Source of the DNA: Streptomyces flavotricini
GTDB taxonomy: Bacteria; Actinomycetota; Actinomycetes; Streptomycetales; Streptomycetaceae
Assembly: GCF_020639365.1 (NCBI RefSeq)
Contig: NZ_JAINUL010000001.1
Coordinates: forward strand, 7,783,583 to 7,847,582
Length of the DNA stretch: 64,000 bases
Direction of reading: 5' to 3'
Shown piece after piece: positions 33,004 through 40,461 of the stretch. The translations under genes were made by a program, and so were the position numbers. The stretch's first letter is position 1. Each line of letters begins with the position of its first letter. The notes beneath the pieces are model-generated. The model was not told where the DNA came from. It saw only the letters and a program-made list of their open reading frames with translations, and did not search any database.

Positions 33004-34446
33004 GTGCTGATGCTCACCGACACCGCGGACGGATCCCCCCGCCCTTCCTTTTGGCCGCGCGTGCGCGAGTTCGCCGTGCCGCCCTCCATGATCGAGACCG
33101 CCACCGCCCGCCGCCTCGCGGGGGACTGGGCCGGGGCCTGCGCCGCCGCGGGCATCGACGTGGACCTCCACCCGCGTTCCGTGGCGCGCACCCACGGGCG
33201 CGAACTCGCCGGCCGACTCCGTTCGGACCTGCGCCACTTGGCCCCCGACCTGCTGCGCTGGCACATGCCGAGGATCGCTCCCGACGGGCTGCTGCGCCCG
33301 GGCCTGACCTTCACCCTGGCCCGGTACGACCGGGCCGACGGCGCGGGTCCGGTACACCTCGTGGCCCGGACCCCGCCGGCTTGGGCCGACGCCGGCCAGC
33401 GGATCGGCCTCGGGCTGTGGGCCGGGTCCCGCGACGAGCCCGGTGCCCGCCGCCACCCGCATCCCCACCCCGATCCGAGGTTCCGACTCGACCTGCACCG
33501 CCACCTCTGGGACGCGCGCCGCACCGGCGAGCTGCGGACCCGGTCCGGGACCGGCCTTGATCCGAGGGGACTTGCTCCGCCAGGAGTTGATCCGGCGGGA
33601 GTTGATCCGGCGGGACCCGCGCCGGCGGGACCCGTGCCGACGGGACTCGTGCCGACGGGGCATCACTGCGCCGTCGACCGCTGGGCGGCCGAGGCGGCGA
33701 CCCTGCTCGACGCCGAGGGGTGTTCCACCCGTGCCGTCACCGTGCGGCTCGGGTCCCGGCGCCGACTGCTCCTGGAGCTCGTCGGAGAGGGCGACGGCCG
33801 CCCGCCCGCGGCACGGATCTCGCCGGCCGCCACGGGTTCCGGCCTCCCCGGGCCACCGGTCCTCCCCGATGCGGCGACCTGGGTCCTGCCCGACCTGGAC
33901 CTGCTCCGCACCGGGGCGATCGAGCCCGCTCGACTGCACCCGCTCGTCGCCTCGGCACTCGTACCCGACCACGTTCCGAGCGGCCCGTCCCACGCCCCGG
34001 ACCGGGCGGGACAGCCGCACCTCGTCGAGTGCAGGGGCTCGCGGCACCGGATCGGCCTGGTCGACGGGGTACTGGCCCCGCTCGACCACGATCCGGCCGA
34101 GATCCGGCGGGAGGAACTGCTGGTCGCCCTGACCGGCACCCCGCTGCCCTGCCTCCAGGCGATCGACGCGGCACACCGCCGGCCCGACTGCCTGGCCGGC
34201 GTACGCGAACGCCTCGACCACGGCGACACCGCCGGCGCGCTGGCCGTCGTCGAGCGCCTGCTCGGCCCCCACGCCCTGCTGCGCCACGGCGCCCTGCGGG
34301 ACGAGCTCGAGGCGGCCGCGCGGCGCCGCATCACATACGGGCTGTACCGGGCCGAACTGACCGGCACCCGGCCCAGACCCCGCCCCGGCGATCTGCTCCC
34401 TGGCGTCCGGCCTCCGCGCGAGCGCCGCTCGCACCCCCGCCGCTGA
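33004..34446 (+). CDS. Uncharacterised partner of a MoxR/VWA system, with pentapeptide repeats
   Basis: This 480-aa cytosolic protein belongs to no family I know. Residues ~1-180 contain VPPSMIETATARRLAGDWAGACAAAGIDVD. Residues 186-220 are seven tandem pentapeptides of form xPxGx (DPRGL, APPGV, DPAGV, DPAGP, APAGP, VPTGL, VPTGH). The C-terminal part holds LRTGAIEPARLHPLVASAL and CRGSRHRIGLVDGVLAPLDHDP. It ends 37 bp before the MoxR ATPase gene, so the trio is an operon. GTG 33004 is taken as start; ATG 33010 is two codons later. It may be the substrate-binding or regulatory third component. Confidence 0.75.
   Translation: MLMLTDTADGSPRPSFWPRVREFAVPPSMIETATARRLAGDWAGACAAAGIDVDLHPRSVARTHGRELAGRLRSDLRHLAPDLLRWHMPRIAPDGLLRPGLTFTLARYDRADGAGPVHLVARTPPAWADAGQRIGLGLWAGSRDEPGARRHPHPHPDPRFRLDLHRHLWDARRTGELRTRSGTGLDPRGLAPPGVDPAGVDPAGPAPAGPVPTGLVPTGHHCAVDRWAAEAATLLDAEGCSTRAVTVRLGSRRRLLLELVGEGDGRPPAARISPAATGSGLPGPPVLPDAATWVLPDLDLLRTGAIEPARLHPLVASALVPDHVPSGPSHAPDRAGQPHLVECRGSRHRIGLVDGVLAPLDHDPAEIRREELLVALTGTPLPCLQAIDAAHRRPDCLAGVRERLDHGDTAGALAVVERLLGPHALLRHGALRDELEAAARRRITYGLYRAELTGTRPRPRPGDLLPGVRPPRERRSHPRR
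33559..33663 (+). repeat. 15-bp minisatellite, seven units, in frame
   Basis: Seven consecutive 15-base units of the form GATCCGGCGGGAGTT code for the pentapeptides at residues 186-220 of the gene at 33004. The third and fourth units differ only at their last three bases. The unit length keeps the frame, so copy number can change without breaking the gene. Confidence 0.8.
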
Positions 34447-34483
34447 CCCGGCACGCTCCACGAACCCCAAAAGGTGATCGAAC

Positions 34484-35746
34484 ATGCCCCCCTACGCCCC
34501 GTCCGCCGTCACCGACACCCCTCCCGGCACGACCGCGCGCTCCCAACTCGACGTCGCGGGCGCCCTGTCCACCCTGCTGCGCGAGGCCACGACCGAACCG
34601 CGCCCCGACACCCAACTGGAGGCCCTCACCCTGGCCGTGGCCGCCGACCTGCCCGTACTCCTGTGGGGTGAGCCGGGCATCGGCAAGACGGCGGCGCTCA
34701 CCCAGCTCGCGGCCTCCCTGGACCTGCCGCTGACCACCGTGATCGCCAGCGTGCACGAGCCGTCCGACTTCTCGGGCCTGCCGATCATCGGAGACGACCC
34801 CGCTCTGCACGGCGTGCCGATGGCCCCACCGGACTGGGCCGTACGCCTGGTACGGGCCGGCCGCGGGCTGCTGTTCCTGGACGAGCTGTCCACCGCCCCT
34901 CCTGCCGTACAGGCCGCCCTGCTCCGCCTCGTGCTCGAACGGCGGATCGGCGCGCTCCAACTGCCGCCCGGCGTCAGGATCGTGGCCGCCGCCAACCCGC
35001 GGTCCTCGGCGGCCGACGGCTGGGAGCTGAGCCCGCCGCTGGCCAACCGCTTCGTCCACCTGCAGTGGACCCACGACCACGACGTCGTCGTACGGGGCCT
35101 CGGCGGGACCTGGCCCCGGGCCACGCTGCCGCGGCTCGACCCTTCGCAGCTGCCCCGGGCGGTGGACCACGCCCGCCGGGCGGTGTGCGGACTGCTCGCC
35201 GCCCGCCCCACGCTCGTACACCGGCTGCCCAGCGGGGAGACACGGCGGGGCGGCCCCTGGCCGTCGCCGCGGAGCTGGGAGATGACCCTGCACCTGATCG
35301 CCTTCGCCACGGCGGCCGGCTCCTCCCGGGACGTACTCTCCCTGCTGGTCAGGGGCACGGTGGGGGACGGTCCCGGGCTGGAGCTGCTGGCGAGCATGGA
35401 CCGGATGGACCTCCCCGACCCCGAGGAACTGCTCGCCGACCCGGCGGCCGCCGTCCTGCCCGAGCGGGGCGATCTGCGCCAGGCCGTGCTCGACGCGGTG
35501 GTGGAGGCGGTACGCAAGCGTCCGGAGGAGGCCCGCTGGGACGCGGCGTGGGCGCTTCTGGCGCGGGCCCTGGAGACGGGCGCCCCGGACCTGGTCGTCG
35601 TACCGGCGACGTCGCTGGCCGCGCTGCGCCGCGAGGAGTGGGACGTACCGGAGGCGATCGAGCGGCTCGCCGGTGCGGTGTCCCTGTCACGGCGGGCGGA
35701 CCGTGCGACGGCACGCGCCGCGGCGGCGACGAACGGCACCCGATGA
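34484..35746 (+). CDS. MoxR-family AAA+ ATPase
   Basis: This 420-aa ATPase has Walker A GEPGIGKT at residues 62-69, HEPSDFSGLP, Walker B LLFLDEL at 129-135, sensor 1 in VRIVAAANPR and the arginine-finger region SPPLANRFVHL. MoxR proteins unfold or remodel client proteins, usually together with a VWA-domain partner, which is the next gene here (ATGA overlap at 35743). The C-terminal third (AVLDAVVEAVRKRPEEARWDAAWALL) is helical. Together with the genes at 33004 and 35743 it forms a compact three-gene system with no obvious metabolic gene attached. Confidence 0.87.
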   Translation: MPPYAPSAVTDTPPGTTARSQLDVAGALSTLLREATTEPRPDTQLEALTLAVAADLPVLLWGEPGIGKTAALTQLAASLDLPLTTVIASVHEPSDFSGLPIIGDDPALHGVPMAPPDWAVRLVRAGRGLLFLDELSTAPPAVQAALLRLVLERRIGALQLPPGVRIVAAANPRSSAADGWELSPPLANRFVHLQWTHDHDVVVRGLGGTWPRATLPRLDPSQLPRAVDHARRAVCGLLAARPTLVHRLPSGETRRGGPWPSPRSWEMTLHLIAFATAAGSSRDVLSLLVRGTVGDGPGLELLASMDRMDLPDPEELLADPAAAVLPERGDLRQAVLDAVVEAVRKRPEEARWDAAWALLARALETGAPDLVVVPATSLAALRREEWDVPEAIERLAGAVSLSRRADRATARAAAATNGTR

Positions 35747-36990
35747 GCGGCGCGGCGGGCGCGGCGGTGGCCGCCGGAGCACTGGACCGCGACAAGCTGT
35801 TCGCCGCCCGGCTGCACGCCGCCCGGGTCCGGCCCTACCTGGCGACCGCCCTGTTCGCCCTGCACACCGTGGAATCGCGACGGGTGCCGACCATGGCCGT
35901 CGACGTGCACTGGCGCTGTTACGTCTCGCCGTCGTTCGTGGACCGTACGTCGGAAGAGGAACTGGCCGCCGTTTGGGTGCACGAGGTGTCGCACCTGCTG
36001 CGCGACCACCACGGACGGAGCGACCGGGTGGCGCGGGAGCGCGGGCTGCACGGCCCGGCGGAACGGCTGCGCATGAACATCGCGGCGGACTTCGAGATCA
36101 ACGACGACGTGTACGGGGACGGCCTGGTCCGGCCCGAGGGCGCCGTCCGGCCGGCCTCCGTGGGACTGCCCGAAGGGCAGCTCATGGAGGACTACCTGGG
36201 CCGGTTCGGGCTCGGACCGGCCACCGGGCACATGGCGTGGCTGGACTGCGGCAGCGGCGCCGACGGGCTCGAGCGGCAGTGGGACCTCGGGGAGGACGGC
36301 GCGCACGGACTGAGCGAAGAGGAACGGGACGCCGTGCGGTTCCGGGTCGCGCAGGGCATCACCGGCCGTCCGGGCAGTGCCCCGCGCGGGTGGAAGCGGT
36401 GGGCGGAGGAGGCCTTCCATCCGCCGCAGCCGTGGCGGGAGTTGCTGGGAGCGGCGGTCCGCTCGGCGGCCTCCGGCTCCGGCGCGGGCGAGGACTACTC
36501 GTACGGCCGTCCGTCACGGCGCTCGGCGGGGGTGCCGGGCGCGGTACTGCCGAGCCTGCGGCGCAGGCCGCCCCGGGTCTGCGTGGTCATCGACACCTCG
36601 GCGTCGGTCAGCGACGCGGAACTGGGCAGCGCGCTGCTGGAGGTGGCCGCGATCTCCCGTGCGGTGGGCGGCCGGCGGGACCTGGTCACGGTGGTGCCGT
36701 GCGACGCGGCGGCCCGGATCGCGCACCCGCTGTGCCGGGCCGAGGGCATCCCGCTGGTGGGCGGCGGCGGTACGGATCTCCGTACGGGCTTCGCCAAGGC
36801 CCTGGGGTCGGCGGCCCGGCCGGACGTCATCGTGGTCCTGACCGACGGTCAGACACCCTGGCCCACCACCCGCCCGCCGTGCCGCACGGTGGTGGGCCTG
36901 TTTCCCCGGCAGGGCTCATGGGACGAGGACGACCCCGACCACGTCCCCGACACCCCGCCCGCCTGGGCCCGCGTGGTCGACATCGGGTGA
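35743..36990 (+). CDS. Zincin-like plus VWA domain protein (DUF2201-type)
   Basis: This 415-aa protein has two parts. Residues ~15-260 carry a metallopeptidase-like motif VHEVSHLLRDHH (HExxH at 80-84), a layout known in DUF2201 proteins. Residues ~275-415 form a VWA-like domain with the MIDAS motif DTSASVS at ~284, GGGGTDLRTGF and VVLTDGQTPW. Zinc and metal-ion sites both look intact. ATG 35743 overlaps the MoxR stop, so stoichiometric translation is likely. MoxR-VWA pairs work as chaperone-like complexes that insert metals or control other enzymes; the target here is not evident. Confidence 0.85.
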   Translation: MSGAAGAAVAAGALDRDKLFAARLHAARVRPYLATALFALHTVESRRVPTMAVDVHWRCYVSPSFVDRTSEEELAAVWVHEVSHLLRDHHGRSDRVARERGLHGPAERLRMNIAADFEINDDVYGDGLVRPEGAVRPASVGLPEGQLMEDYLGRFGLGPATGHMAWLDCGSGADGLERQWDLGEDGAHGLSEEERDAVRFRVAQGITGRPGSAPRGWKRWAEEAFHPPQPWRELLGAAVRSAASGSGAGEDYSYGRPSRRSAGVPGAVLPSLRRRPPRVCVVIDTSASVSDAELGSALLEVAAISRAVGGRRDLVTVVPCDAAARIAHPLCRAEGIPLVGGGGTDLRTGFAKALGSAARPDVIVVLTDGQTPWPTTRPPCRTVVGLFPRQGSWDEDDPDHVPDTPPAWARVVDIG

Positions 36991-37029
36991 CGTTGCCCCT
37001 CACGGGCGTTCAGGGACGCCGACGAGGGC

Positions 37030-37041
37030 GATTGCGCAATC
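37030..37041. promoter_or_regulatory. 12-bp perfect palindrome
   Basis: GATTGCGCAATC, perfectly self-complementary, 40 bp after the VWA gene stop and about 225 bp before the DedA start. The rest of the 276-bp gap (36991-37266) shows no gene. Confidence 0.3.
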
Positions 37042-37266
37042 CGCTCTCGGTGTCGTCGAGGCCGCGCAGGGCCGACCGGTGGACCGGCCGCCCCGGGCCG
37101 TCTCTTTCGTACCTGAGCGACAAGATCCGGAAGAGACGGCCGGGGGAGAACGCGGCGAGCACCTCGATCGTCTACAGTGCCGGGCACCGTCCACGGACCC
37201 GTGGCCGGTCGCCGGTCGGGTGTCCTCCTCGACTCCCGTCCCCTCACCGCACGGGAGTTGTCCCCC

Positions 37267-37956
37267 ATGGCCCCCTTCCCTCTCCCGCTTGCGGCTGCGG
37301 CGCAGGGGCCCGGCGCCCAGGCCGTCAACCTGCTGGACGCCGGTTCCCTCCTCGCCGCCTTCGGGACGCTCGGCATCGCCGTCGTCCTGTTCGCCGAGAC
37401 CGGTCTCCTCATCGGCTTCTTCCTGCCCGGAGACTCGCTCCTCTTCACCGCCGGCCTGTTCTGCGTACCGGGCACGCACGGCCCCGTACACCTCTCGCTG
37501 CCCCTCGTCCTGTGCTCGGCGTCGGCCGGGGCCCTGCTCGGGGCTCAGGTGGGCTACCTCATCGGCCGACGCGGCGGGCGGGCCCTGCTGGCGCGCAGCC
37601 GCAGCCGCAAACTCCACGAGGGCGCCGAGCGGGCCGAAGAACTCCTCGACCGGTACGGACACGCCAAGGCGATCGTGCTCGCCCGCTTCGTCCCCATCGT
37701 GCGCACCGTACTGAACCCGCTGGCCGGAGCACTCGACGTGCCCGCCCGGGTCTTCGCCCTCTGGCAGATCGCCGGCGGGCTCGTCTGGACCGTCGGACTC
37801 GTCCTCGCCGGATACGCGCTCGGCACCTCCGTACCCGACGTCGACCGCTACCTGCTGCCGATCGTCGCCCTCATCGCCCTCGTCTCCCTCACCCCACTGG
37901 CCCTCGAAATGATCCGCAGGCGGGGCAGCCGCACCCCGAACGAAGGCTCGCGTTGA
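37267..37956 (+). CDS. DedA-family membrane protein
   Basis: This 229-aa protein has the DedA/SNARE-associated domain: ETGLLIGFFLPGDSLLF, an amphipathic region with GRRGGRALLARS, and the signature YGHAKAIVLARFVPIVRTVLNPLAG with the conserved F-x-P-x-x-R. Five to six membrane helices are present. DedA proteins recycle undecaprenyl phosphate or related lipids across the membrane. ATG 37267 has GGGAG 12 bases upstream. Its stop overlaps the TTG start of a PAP2 phosphatase, a pairing that fits a joint role in lipid-phosphate turnover. Confidence 0.87.
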   Translation: MAPFPLPLAAAAQGPGAQAVNLLDAGSLLAAFGTLGIAVVLFAETGLLIGFFLPGDSLLFTAGLFCVPGTHGPVHLSLPLVLCSASAGALLGAQVGYLIGRRGGRALLARSRSRKLHEGAERAEELLDRYGHAKAIVLARFVPIVRTVLNPLAGALDVPARVFALWQIAGGLVWTVGLVLAGYALGTSVPDVDRYLLPIVALIALVSLTPLALEMIRRRGSRTPNEGSR

Positions 37957-38603
37957 TCCGTTGGGCGCTGGCCGCAGGGTTGTCCGCCGCCCTGTTCGCC
38001 CTGCTGACCGCCCTGGTCGCGGCCCGGCACGGCGCCCCGTTCGGCCTCGACGAGGAATGGCACCGGTGGTCGGTCCAGCACCGCCCCGCCGTCACCGTCG
38101 CCCTCGCTCGCGGGATCACGGCGACGGGCAGCGGACCCGTCCCGTACGGGCTCGCCGTCGCCGCCGGGCTCATCGCGGGCCGGGGGACGCGCCGCCGGGC
38201 GGCGGCGGCCGCGGGGGCGCTCGCCTTCCTGCTGCTCGCCCAGGGAGTGCGCTACGCCGTCATGTACGGCGTGGCGCGACCGCGTCCGCCCGTGGCCGAC
38301 TGGGCCGCGCTCGCGACCGGCTTCGCCTTCCCCTCCGGGCACGCCGCCACCTCGGCGCTGGTCGCCGGGCTGCTGGCCTGGGCCGCACGGCGCACGGCTA
38401 CCCCGAAGGCCGCCCGGTTCTACGCGGCCCTGGCGGCCTGCTGGGCCCTGGCCGTCGGCCTGACCCGGATCTACCTGGGCGTGCACTGGCCCACGGACGT
38501 CCTCGGGGGCTGGCTCTACGCCCTGACCTGGCTGACGGCGGCAGGAGCCGTGGCCGTGGCCATCGCTCCGGAAAGTGACGTGCGGATCCGGGACGCGCTT
38601 TGA
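37953..38603 (+). CDS. PAP2-family membrane phosphatase
   Basis: This 216-aa protein has about six helices and the three PAP2 motifs: GVARPRPP (KxxxxxxRP-like, with the Lys position changed), FPSGHAAT, and LTRIYLGVHWPTDVLGG (the SRxxxxxHxxxD motif with Thr for Ser). It probably dephosphorylates undecaprenyl pyrophosphate or phosphatidic acid at the outer membrane face. The start is TTG 37953, which overlaps the DedA stop (TTGA); no other start in this frame gives the first helix. Confidence 0.85.
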   Translation: MIRWALAAGLSAALFALLTALVAARHGAPFGLDEEWHRWSVQHRPAVTVALARGITATGSGPVPYGLAVAAGLIAGRGTRRRAAAAAGALAFLLLAQGVRYAVMYGVARPRPPVADWAALATGFAFPSGHAATSALVAGLLAWAARRTATPKAARFYAALAACWALAVGLTRIYLGVHWPTDVLGGWLYALTWLTAAGAVAVAIAPESDVRIRDAL

Positions 38604-38615
38604 CAGGCTGAGGCC

Positions 38616-39839
38616 ATGAACGACCAGCACACATCCCCGTCCGGGCCGTCCGACGCGACCACCGCAGCCCGCACCACCGCGCTCACCGCAGACCTCCTGC
38701 GCGGCGCGCTCGACCTGGAGCGCACCGAGCACGGCCTGCTCCCGCACCGGCTCCCCGCGTGGGCCCGCGCGCAGTACGCCGACGGGCAACTGGCGATGGC
38801 GGAGGCCCAGCCCTCCGGTGTACGGCTGGTGTTCCGCACCCGGGCCACCGTCGTCGAGCTCGACACGCTCCGCACCAAGATGGCCTACGTGGGCGCCCCG
38901 CCCCGCCCCGACGGCACGTACGACCTGCTCGTCGACGGCCGCCTCACCGCCCGGGCGGGGGTGGACGGCGGCAACGTCCGTACGGTCGACATGACCACCG
39001 GATCCGTGGAGTTCACCGGCGGCCCGGTCGGCACCGTCCGGTTCGGCGGTCTGCCCGACCGCGCGAAGGACGTCGAGATCTGGCTGCCGTACAACGAGCT
39101 CACCGAGCTCGTCGCGCTGCGCACCGACGCCCCCGTCGAGCCCGTGCCGCCGGGTGGCCGCCGGGTCTGGCTGCACCACGGCAGCTCGGTCAGCCACGGC
39201 TCGGACGCCGCAAGTCCCTCCACGACCTGGCCGGCGCTGGCCGCCTCGGCCGGCGGTGTGGACCTGGTCAACATGGGCTTCGGCGGCAGCGCCCTGCTCG
39301 ACCCGTTCGTCGCCCGGGCCATGCGGGACACCCCGGCTGACCTGGTCAGCGTCAAGTTCGGCATCAACCTCGTCAACCACGACCTGATGCGGCTGCGCGC
39401 GTTCACCCCGGCCGTGCACGGGTTCCTCGACACGATCCGCGAGGGGCATCCGACCGCGCCCCTGCTGGTCGTCTCGTCCATCCTGTGCCCGATCCACGAG
39501 GACACCCCCGGCCCCACGGCCCCGGACTTCAGCACCCTCGGCGAGGGCAGGCTCCGGTTCCGCGCCGCGGGCGATCCGGCGGAACGCGCCTCCGGAAAGC
39601 TGACGCTGAACGTCATCCGCGAGGAGCTGGCGCGCATCGTGAAGCAACGGTCCGCCGAGGACCCGAACCTCCACTACCTGGACGGTCGCGAGCTCTACGG
39701 CGAGGCGGACTTCGCCGAACTGCCGCTCCCCGACGATCTCCACCCGGACGCCGCGACCCACCGGCGCATGGGCAGCCGCTTCGCGGAGCGCGCCTTCGCC
39801 CCCACCGGCCCCTTCACCGACCCGGGCGCACGGCACTAG
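38616..39839 (+). CDS. SGNH/GDSL hydrolase (SsfX3-like)
   Basis: This 407-aa protein has an N-terminal beta-sandwich (residues ~45-175, AEAQPSGVRLVFRTRATVVELDT) and a C-terminal SGNH-hydrolase domain. The nucleophile Ser is in the HHGSSVSHG block, the Gly in NMGFGGSALL, and Asn in FGINLVNHD. Asp-His are in LPLPDDLHPD near the end. The two-domain order with HGSSxxHG is that of SsfX3, an acyltransferase/esterase in tetracycline biosynthesis. No signal peptide is seen. It lies 12 bp after the PAP2 gene. The natural substrate is unknown. Confidence 0.82.
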   Translation: MNDQHTSPSGPSDATTAARTTALTADLLRGALDLERTEHGLLPHRLPAWARAQYADGQLAMAEAQPSGVRLVFRTRATVVELDTLRTKMAYVGAPPRPDGTYDLLVDGRLTARAGVDGGNVRTVDMTTGSVEFTGGPVGTVRFGGLPDRAKDVEIWLPYNELTELVALRTDAPVEPVPPGGRRVWLHHGSSVSHGSDAASPSTTWPALAASAGGVDLVNMGFGGSALLDPFVARAMRDTPADLVSVKFGINLVNHDLMRLRAFTPAVHGFLDTIREGHPTAPLLVVSSILCPIHEDTPGPTAPDFSTLGEGRLRFRAAGDPAERASGKLTLNVIREELARIVKQRSAEDPNLHYLDGRELYGEADFAELPLPDDLHPDAATHRRMGSRFAERAFAPTGPFTDPGARH

Positions 39840-39934
39840 CGCACGGCACCACGACGGCCGGGAAAATGTGTCGAACGTGGAGTCGACCTCTGAGAAGGTC
39901 CTGAGTGTCCCGGAACTGCTGCGGAAGGAACCCC

Positions 39935-40345
39935 GTGCCGCGCGCTGTCACATTGATTCGCTCTGCCTCCCTGTCCGATGTTGCGGAGTACGCCTACGCG
40001 GCCACGGCCCCGGCCGAGTCGCGGCTGATCTTCCTGGCCGGAGCATGTCCTCTGAATGAGGACGGCTCCACTGCGGCGATCGGCGACGTCGCGGGGCAGG
40101 CGGCCAGGGCCGTGGAGAACATGCGGACCGCTCTGACGGACTCGGGCGCGTCACTGCGCGATGTCATCAGCACCCGTGTCCTCGTTGCCTCCCACCGGCG
40201 GGAGGACCTGGTGACGGCCTGGGGGGTTGTCCGGGACGCGTTCGGTGACCACGACGTGCCCAGCACATTGATGGGTGTCACCGTGCTCGGCTATGACGGT
40301 CAGCTCGTGGAGATCGAAGCCGTCGCCGCCGTGCTCGATTCCTGA
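39935..40345 (+). CDS. RidA-family deaminase
   Basis: This 136-aa protein is of usual RidA length, with YAYAATAPAESRLIFLAGACPLNEDG, GQAARAVENMRTALTDSGASLRDV and the C-terminal VEIEAVAAVL. RidA hydrolyses reactive enamine/imine products of PLP enzymes. The expected catalytic Arg (near the IEARVEIEA region of the family) lies in the vicinity of RVLVASHRR, so the exact active site should be checked. GTG 39935 has GGAAGGA seven bases upstream. It is single and followed by a strong hairpin. Confidence 0.83.
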   Translation: MPRAVTLIRSASLSDVAEYAYAATAPAESRLIFLAGACPLNEDGSTAAIGDVAGQAARAVENMRTALTDSGASLRDVISTRVLVASHRREDLVTAWGVVRDAFGDHDVPSTLMGVTVLGYDGQLVEIEAVAAVLDS

Positions 40346-40420
40346 GCCGACGGGCCCGCGGGATCACGTGCCGGGATCCTGTACGGCCCGGGCGCAGACC
40401 GCCGGGTCGTCGGCCAGGCG

Positions 40421-40451
40421 CAGGCAGCCGTCCGGTCCGGACGGCTGCCTG
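40421..40451. terminator. Bidirectional terminator
   Basis: Perfect 13-bp arms CAGGCAGCCGTCC / GGACGGCTGCCTG around loop GGTCC, extended by two further pairs (GC/GC) outside. It lies between the stops of the convergent RidA gene and M6 peptidase gene. Confidence 0.85.
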
Positions 40452-40461
40452 CGGCCCGACG

